From the NCBI GenBank assembly GCA_030655075.1, contig JAURWE010000034.1:62001-126000 (forward strand): a stretch of DNA of 64,000 nucleotides. Reading direction: 5' to 3'. Below, in pieces: positions 46,293 through 54,058 of this stretch. This stretch comes from Pararhizobium sp. GTDB taxonomy: Bacteria > Pseudomonadota > Alphaproteobacteria > Rhizobiales > Rhizobiaceae. Position numbers and translations under genes: made by a program. The first letter of the stretch is position 1, and each line of letters opens with the position of its first letter. The notes beneath the pieces are model-generated. The model was not told the origin of the DNA and ran no database searches. It saw nothing but the letters and a program-made list of their open reading frames with translations.

Positions 46293-47582
46293 TTAACGCT
46301 TGGAAACCGGCAGGTAGTCGCGCTGCGGTTCGCCGACATAGAGCTGGCGCGGGCGGCCGATGCGCTGTTCCGGATCCTCGATCATCTCGTTCCACTGGGC
46401 GATCCAGCCGACGGTGCGGGCGAGCGCGAAGAGAACGGTGAACATGGTCGTGGGGAAGCCCAGCGCCTTCAGCGTGATGCCCGAATAGAAGTCGATGTTC
46501 GGGTAAAGCTTCTTCGAGATGAAATACTCGTCCGTCAGCGCGATGCGCTCCAGTTCCATCGCCACCTCCAGCAATGGGTCGTCCTTGTGGCCGAGTTCGG
46601 CCAGAACCTCATGCGTCGTCTTCTGCATGATCTTGGCGCGCGGGTCGTAGTTCTTGTAGACGCGGTGGCCAAAGCCCATCAGGCGGAACGGATCGTTCTT
46701 GTCCTTGGCGCGGGCGACATATTCCGGAATGCGATCGACCGTGCCGATTTCGGCCAGCATGTTGAGCGCTGCTTCGTTTGCGCCGCCGTGGGCGGGGCCC
46801 CAGAGGCAGGCAATGCCGGCAGCGATGCAGGCGAACGGATTGGCACCGGACGAGCCGGCAAGGCGAACCGTCGAGGTCGAGGCGTTCTGCTCGTGGTCCG
46901 CATGCAGGATGAAGATGCGGTCCATGGCACGGGCCAGAACAGGATTGACGACGTAGTCCTCGCAGGGAACGGCAAAACACATGCGCAGGAAGTTCGATGC
47001 ATAGTCGAGATCGTTCTTCGGATACACGAACGGCTGACCGATATGGTACTTGTAGGCCATGGCAGCGAGTGTCGGCATCTTGGCGATCATGCGCAGCGAA
47101 GCGACCATGCGCTGGTGCGGATCGGTGATGTCGGTCGAGTCGTGATAGAACGCCGACAGCGCGCCGACGCAGCCGCACATGACGGCCATCGGATGGGCGT
47201 CGCGGCGGAAGCCGGTGAAAAAGCGCGACATCTGTTCATGCACCATCGTGTGATGCGTGACGCGATAATCGAAGTCGATCTTCTGCGACTTGCTCGGCAG
47301 TTCGCCGTAGAGCAGAAGGTAGCAGACTTCGAGGAAGTCGCCGTGCTCGGCCAGCTGCTCGATCGGATAGCCGCGGTGCAGCAGGATACCGGCGTCACCA
47401 TCGATATAGGTGATCTTGGATTCGCAGGAGGCTGTCGACGTGAAGCCCGGATCGTAGGTAAAGGAGCCGGTGTGCTTGTAGAGACTGCCGATATCGACGA
47501 CATCCGGGCCGATCGTGCCGGAGCGGATAGGCAGTTCGACAGAATTGCCATCGATTGATACGACCGCATTTTTATCCGTCAT
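46293..47582 (-). CDS. gltA: Citrate synthase
   Basis: Condenses oxaloacetate and acetyl-CoA at the entry to the TCA cycle. 429 aa, type II length. Motifs: HRGYPIEQLAEHGDFLEVCYLLLYGELP, GLWGPAHGGANEA (catalytic His), MGFGHRVYKNYDPRA (His) and DFYSGI (Asp). Start at 47582 (MTDKNAVV) has GGAGG at 6 nt; an in-frame ATG two codons earlier abuts the ribosome-binding site. Confidence 0.97.
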   Translation of the reverse strand: MTDKNAVVSIDGNSVELPIRSGTIGPDVVDIGSLYKHTGSFTYDPGFTSTASCESKITYIDGDAGILLHRGYPIEQLAEHGDFLEVCYLLLYGELPSKSQKIDFDYRVTHHTMVHEQMSRFFTGFRRDAHPMAVMCGCVGALSAFYHDSTDITDPHQRMVASLRMIAKMPTLAAMAYKYHIGQPFVYPKNDLDYASNFLRMCFAVPCEDYVVNPVLARAMDRIFILHADHEQNASTSTVRLAGSSGANPFACIAAGIACLWGPAHGGANEAALNMLAEIGTVDRIPEYVARAKDKNDPFRLMGFGHRVYKNYDPRAKIMQKTTHEVLAELGHKDDPLLEVAMELERIALTDEYFISKKLYPNIDFYSGITLKALGFPTTMFTVLFALARTVGWIAQWNEMIEDPEQRIGRPRQLYVGEPQRDYLPVSKR

Positions 47583-47658
47583 GATCATCCTCCATTTTTC
47601 AGCAGAATGGCACGGGTGGGTGCCAGAGACGTGAACCCTGTCGAATTTGCTATATGAT

Positions 47659-47667
47659 TTATCCACA
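47659..47667 (+). promoter_or_regulatory. Perfect DnaA-box match upstream of gltA
   Basis: TTATCCACA, the strict DnaA box consensus, 77 bp upstream of the gltA start. A strong GC hairpin (47697-47705 with 47717-47725) lies just beyond. A single 9-mer could be chance. Confidence 0.35.
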
Positions 47668-47860
47668 GCTGCCAAGCTGTACCAAAGGTAAATTGTGCGG
47701 CGCGAAACGCGCCTTGTCGCGCCGCAATATTCCTGCGGGAGGGCGCCGCCTCCCAAGGTTTCAGAATGCCCTCTGAAAACTATGATGCCACCATTCGATA
47801 TGGCATTATATAGAAATCACCTAATGTAGATCCTTGCAATTTCTAGGTGTGCAGACCAAG

Positions 47861-50440
47861 ATGATCGCCACATCGAGCCAGGGCGGAATGATGGGAAGGG
47901 ATCAGCTTGAGAAGGGCGGGCAGGCGGGCGAAAACCATGCCGAAAGCGCCGGCTGGATTTTCCATTTCCCTCAGCAGCCGGCCCGGGATCTGCCAGTCCA
48001 GCCTGCCGGCCCGCCGGCACGCAAAAAGGCCGTTGCTCTGCGCCGGCTTGCGCGGACGGGTTCGGTAAAGCTTGAAGGCATCCGCTCAAGCATTCCCCGT
48101 CTGCTCGAAACAGAACGTGCCTATGGCCATGTCTTTGTCTTCACGCCGGTTTTTCTCGGCCTCGGTGCATTCTTCTGGTTCAGCCTGCCGAATGATCCGG
48201 CCGTGGTGCCGCTGATCCTGCTGTTTGCCGTCAGTGCCAGCCTCGCCGTTCGGCTGGTCTATCACCAGAACCTTTTCAGCTACAGCCTTGCCGCACTCGC
48301 CCTTATGACCGGCGGCATGCTGCTGGCCGCGTTTGAAACCCGCCACGCCGGAACTGTCGTTCTCGATACGCCTGTGACCACCATGCTGACCGGCACGGTC
48401 GCCGGCCGCGACATCGACGAGCGCGGCCGCTGGCGTTATCTCGTCGACGTGACGGGCACCAGCGATCCAACTCTCCGCCGTCCGCCGGAACGGGTGCGGC
48501 TGCTGGCGCGCAGTGCGCATGAGGCTGCAACTCTCGGGCAAAGGATCGAGGGCAGGGTGCGGCTGTCTCCACCCTCGGGCCCGGCCTTATCAGGCCTCAA
48601 CGATTTCTCCTTCTCGTCCTATTTCAACGGCATCGGCGCCGTTGGCTATTTTTACGGACGGCCGGAGGTCGGCGACGATACCCCTGCAGCGGTGTCCAGC
48701 CTGCCCGGCCTGGTGCTGCACCCTGTCAAGCAGTGGCTGGCGTCTCTGCGCGGCGCAATTGGCACGCATATCCGCCAGACGATCGGCGGCGATGCCGGGG
48801 CTATTGCCGCAGCACTCGTGACGGCCGAGGAGCGGGCGATCGGCGATGAGACGATCGAGGCGCTCCGCCAATCGGGCCTTGCCCATGTGCTGGCCATATC
48901 CGGACTGAACATGGTGCTGGCCGCCGGCACCTTCCTGATCGGCGCCCGCACGCTGCTCTGCCTTGTTCCGGGCCTGGCGCACCGGGTTCCCATCAAGAAG
49001 ATCAGCGCACTCTTCGCCCTTGTCATGGTGACATTCTACATCCTGATCTCAGGTGGTGCCGTTTCAGCCGTGCGTTCCTGGATCATGATCTGCATCATGC
49101 TGGTCGCTGTGCTCTTCGACCGCCCATCGATCAGCATGCGCAATGTCGCAATGTCGGCGCTGATCATCCTCGTCATCACACCCTCGGCCGTCACAGGCGC
49201 CGGGTTCCAGATGTCCTTTGCCGCCACGCTGGCGCTCGTCGCCGGTTATGCCGCCTGGCGCGACCGGCCGGACCGGGAGGACGAGCCCGTCAGAATCGCC
49301 GTCTGGCAGCGGCTTCGCCCCATCGGCCAGTTCTTCGGCGGCCTGCTCTTAAGCTCCTTCATTGGCGGACTGTCGACGATGGTCTACTCGATCGGCCATT
49401 TTCATCGTATTCCCGCCTACGGCCTGATCGGCAATCTTCTCGCCATGCCAGTCATCAGCATCATCGTCATGCCGGCAGGCCTTGTCGCCATGCTGCTGAT
49501 GCCCTTCGGGCTCGACCACTATCCGCTGCTGCTCATGGGGCTGGGGCTCGACTGGGTCATTGTCATCGCACGTTCCGTGTCCGGCTGGGGCGGCGAGATC
49601 GCTACAGGAAAATTGGCGCCCGCGGCCTTCTTCCTGATTGCCCTCGGTGGCATCGTTGCCTGTCTTCTGCGTACACGCCTGGCCGTCCTTGGTGGCCTCC
49701 TGATCGGTGCCGGCGTGGTCATGACCCTCTGGCCGGCGTCCGCACCGCGCCCGGTCCTTGTTGTCTCCGAGGACGGCGAGCTGGTCGCCCTCGTCAAGGC
49801 TGAGAGCATGGCCGTCAACCGCGACAAGCCGCCAGCCTTCATTGCCGATCAATGGCGCCGTTCGCTGAAACTGACAGACACGGAACCATCCATCAGAAGA
49901 GACGATGTTGTCTCTAAAGATCCACCAGAACAGGCGAAAACGCAGACCGGCCGTCAGGACAGACGCCACAAGCAAAAGAAACCGCCCATCGACCGGATGG
50001 CCGCCAAGGCCGCCATGCTGCGCCTTCTCGCCGAAACACCGCAGGAGCGCTTCGCCTGCGCAGCGAAACAATGGTGCGCGGCAAGGTCCCAGCAGGGGTG
50101 GCGGGTGATCACCGTCGACGATCCACGTTTTCTCGGACCCGCCTGCGACAGCGGCGATATCGTCATCGTCCGCGCCCGCCTGCGTTTGACGGAATGCCGC
50201 TCAGGCGCGGTGCTGATCACCGGCCAGAGCCTGCGGCGGTCCGGAGCGCTGGAAATTCGCGCGCGCCAGCCTGTGCCAGGGATGACGGCAGGCAACATCG
50301 GAGACAAGATCGAGATAACAGGGGCGATGACAGACGTTCGCCGTCCCTGGACGCGCCACCGGCTCTACGACTGGCGCAGGGACCGCTTCGACGACGAACC
50401 GGGCGAGGGCGAGATTGCCGTCAGTGGTAGCGGCGAATGA
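47861..50440 (+). CDS. comEC: ComEC/Rec2 family membrane protein
   Basis: Predicted inner-membrane DNA-uptake channel, about 859 aa from this start. A ~55-residue cytoplasmic lead, two membrane segments (VFVFTPVFLGLGAFFWF, YSLAALALMTGGMLLA), a DUF4131/OB-like part, then the Competence domain (AIAAALVTAEERAIGDETIEALRQSGLAHVLAISGLNM). The C-terminal third has no HxHxDH motif, so the metallo-beta-lactamase domain seen in Bacillus ComEC is missing or degenerate. Start uncertain (47861, 47888 or 47891). Its end converges with lexA. Confidence 0.9.
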   Translation: MIATSSQGGMMGRDQLEKGGQAGENHAESAGWIFHFPQQPARDLPVQPAGPPARKKAVALRRLARTGSVKLEGIRSSIPRLLETERAYGHVFVFTPVFLGLGAFFWFSLPNDPAVVPLILLFAVSASLAVRLVYHQNLFSYSLAALALMTGGMLLAAFETRHAGTVVLDTPVTTMLTGTVAGRDIDERGRWRYLVDVTGTSDPTLRRPPERVRLLARSAHEAATLGQRIEGRVRLSPPSGPALSGLNDFSFSSYFNGIGAVGYFYGRPEVGDDTPAAVSSLPGLVLHPVKQWLASLRGAIGTHIRQTIGGDAGAIAAALVTAEERAIGDETIEALRQSGLAHVLAISGLNMVLAAGTFLIGARTLLCLVPGLAHRVPIKKISALFALVMVTFYILISGGAVSAVRSWIMICIMLVAVLFDRPSISMRNVAMSALIILVITPSAVTGAGFQMSFAATLALVAGYAAWRDRPDREDEPVRIAVWQRLRPIGQFFGGLLLSSFIGGLSTMVYSIGHFHRIPAYGLIGNLLAMPVISIIVMPAGLVAMLLMPFGLDHYPLLLMGLGLDWVIVIARSVSGWGGEIATGKLAPAAFFLIALGGIVACLLRTRLAVLGGLLIGAGVVMTLWPASAPRPVLVVSEDGELVALVKAESMAVNRDKPPAFIADQWRRSLKLTDTEPSIRRDDVVSKDPPEQAKTQTGRQDRRHKQKKPPIDRMAAKAAMLRLLAETPQERFACAAKQWCAARSQQGWRVITVDDPRFLGPACDSGDIVIVRARLRLTECRSGAVLITGQSLRRSGALEIRARQPVPGMTAGNIGDKIEITGAMTDVRRPWTRHRLYDWRRDRFDDEPGEGEIAVSGSGE

Positions 50441-51149
50441 GACCGACGAGCTTGCCCTGGATCTTGACACGGTCAGGCCCGAAAATCCGGGTCTCGTAGG
50501 CCGGGTTGGCAGCTTCGAGCGCGATCGACGCACCTTTGCGACGGAACCGCTTCAACGTTGCTTCCTCGTCATCGACAAGCGCCACGACGATTTCGCCCGG
50601 ATTGGCACTGGTGACGTTGCGGATGATGACAGTGTCGCCGTCGAGAATGCCGGCCTCGATCATCGAATCGCCCTTGACCTCGAGCGCATAGTGATCGCCC
50701 AGACCGATCATTTCGGCCGGGACGGAAATATCATGCGTGTTGTTCTGGATGGCGGAAATCGGCACACCGGCGGCGATCCGGCCCATGACCGGCACGGAGA
50801 CCGAGCTGCCCTCGTCGTTGGCGGCCGTTTTGGCGGCGGAGGCAGGGGCGGGCGCCTCCGTCTTGCCAAGGCTGCCCTGGATGATGCTGGGCGAAAAGCC
50901 CCGGCGCACCGGGCTCTGCAAGCTGGGGGAATAGGCTTCCGGCAGCTTGATGACTTCAAGCGCCCGCGCCCGGTTCGGCAGGCGGCGAATGAAGCCGCGT
51001 TCTTCCAGCGCCGTGATCAGCCGGTGAATGCCGGATTTGGAGGCGAGGTCGAGCGCATCCTTCATTTCATCGAAGGAGGGAGGGATGCCGGATTCCTTCA
51101 TCCGCTCATGGATGAACAGCAGCAGTTCCTGTTGTTTGCGGGTCAGCAT
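50421..51149 (-). CDS. lexA: SOS repressor LexA
   Basis: Represses DNA-damage genes and self-cleaves with RecA. 242 aa: winged helix MLTRKQQELLLFIHERM with SGIHRLITALEERGFIRRL, a ~45-residue linker, then the S24 peptidase domain with cleavage site A127-G128 (MGRIAAGVPIS), S162 (GDSMIEAG) and K200 (EEATLK). Linker and length match rhizobial LexA. Its 3' end overlaps comEC by 20 bp. An SOS box lies 50 bp upstream. Confidence 0.96.
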   Translation of the reverse strand: MLTRKQQELLLFIHERMKESGIPPSFDEMKDALDLASKSGIHRLITALEERGFIRRLPNRARALEVIKLPEAYSPSLQSPVRRGFSPSIIQGSLGKTEAPAPASAAKTAANDEGSSVSVPVMGRIAAGVPISAIQNNTHDISVPAEMIGLGDHYALEVKGDSMIEAGILDGDTVIIRNVTSANPGEIVVALVDDEEATLKRFRRKGASIALEAANPAYETRIFGPDRVKIQGKLVGLIRRYH

Positions 51150-51198
51150 CGGCCGTCACTCCAGAATCGTTGAAACAAATCCAGAACATACCCTATCT

Positions 51199-51213
51199 GT
51201 TCCACATGTGTTC
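51199..51213. promoter_or_regulatory. SOS box (GTTC-N7-GTTC) at lexA
   Basis: GTTC at 51199-51202 and again at 51210-51213 with seven bases between, the alphaproteobacterial LexA operator (read GAAC-N7-GAAC on the lexA strand). Its place, 50 bp upstream of lexA, fits autorepression. Confidence 0.88.
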
Positions 51214-51342
51214 TGCAAGTGCCCAAAGATTTTTGGGTGTCGACACGCCACATCGACCCTTATGGATTGCATGCAGTTGGGCCTGTTCACGCAAACGTGA
51301 TTATTGTATATAAAAGATCACTTTTTTAGAGTTGACGTGCAT

Positions 51343-51489
51343 ATGAGCAGTGAGGTGCCCCTGTTGAGTTCCGACCAGACCCGTTCCACGTTCCGCCTAG
51401 GTGACATTTCCGGCCTGCAGATGATCGTCGAAGACGCCCGCGAACGGTTTCGTGCCCGGCATCTGGCCGGGGTCGGAGATCGGTCATGA
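51343..51489 (+). CDS. Unknown small protein A
   Basis: A 48-aa cytosolic-looking protein with no recognised family: FRLGDISGLQMIVEDARERFRARH is a charged amphipathic helix. No signal peptide. ATG 51343 lacks a strong ribosome-binding site; a TTG at 51304 would add 13 residues. Its stop overlaps the next start (ATGA), which argues that both are real. It lies divergent from lexA, 130 bp from the SOS box. Confidence 0.45.
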   Translation: MSSEVPLLSSDQTRSTFRLGDISGLQMIVEDARERFRARHLAGVGDRS

Positions 51490-51800
51490 GCGCCGATGCT
51501 GCTGATGGCGAATGCAGCGTCGATCAGCTATGGATCCTGATCAGAAACTATGAACGCCCCGACGCCAGGTTGCGAATGCAGGCCATGGAGCTTCTGAACG
51601 GGATAACGAACGGCAGGTACCTCACCGTCTATGTCGCCGAATGCGCAATATCGCTGAGACACATGATTGGCGAATTCTGCATCGAACATCCCGAGATCGA
51701 CGTTTTCACCAGTGAATCGGTTCGGTTCGAAATCCTCGAAGGACTCGGGGCGCTGCGCGACGAGATCCGCCTCGATCGCGAATCCCGCAGCGCACTCTGA
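51486..51800 (+). CDS. Unknown small protein B
   Basis: A 104-aa soluble, helix-rich protein without a recognised family: DQLWILIRNYERPDARLRMQAMELLNG, YLTVYVAECAISLRHMIGEFCIEH and a C-terminal charged helix. ATG 51486 overlaps the stop of protein A by 4 bp, so the two are translationally coupled. The next gene converges from the other strand, 52 bp away. Confidence 0.5.
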   Translation: MSADAADGECSVDQLWILIRNYERPDARLRMQAMELLNGITNGRYLTVYVAECAISLRHMIGEFCIEHPEIDVFTSESVRFEILEGLGALRDEIRLDRESRSAL

Positions 51801-51852
51801 GCAGAACGATCAATGCTTCATAGCGACACGGTTCCGCTGCCATCACCAAAGC

Positions 51853-53652
51853 CTAGAAGGAGCAGTCCGGCGCATTGGTAAACGACACGGTACCGGTTCC
51901 GGCAACGTCGAAACACTGCGTTCCGAACGTACCGACAATGGTATTGCCAGTTGATCCGGATAGGTATAGGCCGGAGAATGCATAAATGACCGTGCTACCG
52001 GGATTGACGTGAATTGTATTGTTCGAGAAGCGAGCCGTGCCGCCGCCAAGGGAAAACGCGGCGGCTGACGCCGTGCTGTTGTGATTGAGCGTGTTCCCGT
52101 CAGCAACCACAGAGGATGTTCCGGTTGCCAAATCTACGAAGATGCCATAGCTGCCCACGAATGCGCTCGTCGTGACCGTATTGCTGTAGATTTTTGAATT
52201 GACGGCATTTTCCGTCACGATGCCGTGCGAAAACTGGTCGTTGCCGCCGAGAATGGTGTTTCCGAAGACCGAAGTGTTGCTGGCATTTTTGATGAAGACG
52301 GTGGCTGCGCTGACGCCGCCGAGCATGGCGCCGGTCTTCTCCACGCTCATGCCGCCAAGAACGCTGCCGGTCTGCAGCACCGTAAACACATTGTAGCCGT
52401 TCACCAGCGTGACCGGCTGTCCCGTGATCTGCCCCGCCGTCCCCGCCGCCAGATAGTCGAGTTGAACGCCCGTTTCGGCGCCGCGCACGCGCAAGGTCGT
52501 GCCGCCGCCCAGCAGCGTGTTGTTTGTGCCGAGCGTCACCAGGTCCGTGATGCCGGTGAGGGCACCATTCAGCACAACGACACTGCCGGCCGTGCCCGCA
52601 AGCGCCGCATTGAGCCCAGCCGCTCCGCCGGTGGGATCGAGATAGGTCACCGACGTAACGGTCTGCTCGTTCCAGGTGTTGACGGCGGCCTCCGTGGAGA
52701 CCTGTTTGATCTCGGATGTGCGCTCCGTGCGGCTGCCCGCAACGATATCGACATCGCGCACCACACCTTCGGTCATGCGTTGCTGCATATAGGTCAGCGG
52801 CTCTCTGTCCTCCGCGCGCGACGGCGCCTGCAATGGGATGGTCAACCGGGCGCCGGCGATCCACTGGCTGCCACGCACCTGATCGTGCTGATAGGTGAGA
52901 CCCGCCGTCAGCCGCACGCCAGGCAGGCCGGCGACATCGCGGGCGCTGAGTTCCAGACGGCCGCGCGGGCCGGAAATGTCCTGCACGCCATCGGCCTCGA
53001 AATGATAGCCGCCGGCAAAGGCGCGCAGATCGACATTCCAGTCGTCGGGCAGAACGGGCAGGCGCAGGCCCACCTCGGCGTCAAAGCCCTTCATCGCCTT
53101 TTCCGTCATGGTGAACACCGAGGTCGTCGTTGACCGCTGGATGGCAAGCTGGTTGCCGGTCAGAACCAGCTCCGGTCCGGTATTGCGCACCGATGCCGTG
53201 TCGAAGGCCTTCTCGCTGTCTCCGACCGGCAGATAGACATTGGCGCGAAGATCGAAGCTCTCACTCAGCGCTTCGAGGCCAAAGGTCGCCTGATGAAAGG
53301 TGTTGCCCAGCGCCGAACGGCGCACGTCGAAATAGCTGTAGGCGCCGATGTTCCAGCCGCTGTCGAGCATGTGGCGGAAACCCAAACCAAAGTTGCCCTC
53401 GCGGGCGTGGCTGTCATCGAAGGAGCCGCGCAGATCGGTGAAGAACAGCGACGTGTCGTTCTGCCAGAGCGGCGCAAAAAGGCTGGTCTCGCCGATCTCG
53501 CGGCCTTGGCCGACGCGGCCGCCGACATCCACAGACGCTCCCCAGCGGCTGTTGAAATCACTGGCGCAGACTGATGTATTCATCATAGCTAATACAGTAA
53601 TAGATACTGTAGATAAGTATGAAATACGATTAGCTTGATATTTTGGAGCCAT
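51853..53652 (-). CDS. Inverse autotransporter-type outer membrane protein, paralogue 1
   Basis: A 599-aa predicted surface protein. Signal peptide to about residue 30 (VCASDF). Residues ~37-285 match the inverse autotransporter beta-domain of the intimin/invasin family: ETSLFAPLWQN, FTDLRGSFDD, NFGLGFRHML, WNIGAYSYFDVRRS, GLEALSESFDLRANVYLP, ending MTEGVVRDVDIV. The C-terminal ~300 residues look like a right-handed beta-helix (NTSVFGNTILGGN, NSKIYSNTVTT, ARFSNNTIHV) and close with GTVSFTNAPDC, Cys paired with an earlier QC. Intimins usually carry Ig-like passengers, so this passenger is unusual. AGGGGA precedes the ATG. Confidence 0.75.
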   Translation of the reverse strand: MAPKYQANRISYLSTVSITVLAMMNTSVCASDFNSRWGASVDVGGRVGQGREIGETSLFAPLWQNDTSLFFTDLRGSFDDSHAREGNFGLGFRHMLDSGWNIGAYSYFDVRRSALGNTFHQATFGLEALSESFDLRANVYLPVGDSEKAFDTASVRNTGPELVLTGNQLAIQRSTTTSVFTMTEKAMKGFDAEVGLRLPVLPDDWNVDLRAFAGGYHFEADGVQDISGPRGRLELSARDVAGLPGVRLTAGLTYQHDQVRGSQWIAGARLTIPLQAPSRAEDREPLTYMQQRMTEGVVRDVDIVAGSRTERTSEIKQVSTEAAVNTWNEQTVTSVTYLDPTGGAAGLNAALAGTAGSVVVLNGALTGITDLVTLGTNNTLLGGGTTLRVRGAETGVQLDYLAAGTAGQITGQPVTLVNGYNVFTVLQTGSVLGGMSVEKTGAMLGGVSAATVFIKNASNTSVFGNTILGGNDQFSHGIVTENAVNSKIYSNTVTTSAFVGSYGIFVDLATGTSSVVADGNTLNHNSTASAAAFSLGGGTARFSNNTIHVNPGSTVIYAFSGLYLSGSTGNTIVGTFGTQCFDVAGTGTVSFTNAPDCSF

Positions 53653-53954
53653 CCAAAAGTCCCCTAGCTTGGAATCACCAAACTATACTTTTGAATCGCG
53701 GCAATAGGTATAGGTTAGAAATAACCTAGTGGTGGTAGACGATTTGTTAACCGTTATATTCTTGAATGTAGGGGAATCATACTGAGGATTCGCATCCTGG
53801 ATAGAGTCTTTGCCGTCTTTAGATTGTGGGCGAGGTTGTAGAGGCCGGGCCCTCATGCCCCGGGACAGGGGCAGAGGGGCAGCGCAGCCTTGCTGGCCGG
53901 TATGCGCGGAAATGTGGGCTGGCCCCAGCCGCCATCTTCCAGACTTAAAGCCTA
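53653..53954. other. Gap between the two inverse autotransporter genes
   Basis: About 300 bp of AT-richer DNA upstream of paralogue 1, bounded by a RIME-like repeat. It holds the conserved motif at 53671-53691 and must contain the paralogue 1 promoter. No gene is recognised. Confidence 0.5.
53671..53691 (-). promoter_or_regulatory. Conserved upstream motif of paralogue 1
   Basis: The 21-bp block GGAATCACCAAACTATACTTT (plus strand, within one base of the limit) ends 19 bp before the ATG and recurs with three differences at 55906-55926 before paralogue 2. On the coding strand it contains TATAG, a possible -10 element or a regulator site. Confidence 0.5.
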
Positions 53955-54058
53955 CAGCACGTCTCCCAAAACTGCGCGCGGTTTTGGGATAAAGACATGC
54001 ATAAGAACAAGGACTTAAAGCGCATTGCGTGAACCCGTTTTCGCGCAAGGCGCTTTAG
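53955..54058 (+). repeat. RIME-like intergenic palindromic element, copy 2
   Basis: About 104 bp, same order of motifs as 10151-10256: CCCAAAA/TTTTGGG inside arms ending GACATGC, then AAAGCGC...GCGCTTT. Its right end supplies the stop codon (TAA at 54055-54057 on the minus strand) of the inverse autotransporter paralogue 2 gene. Confidence 0.78.
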
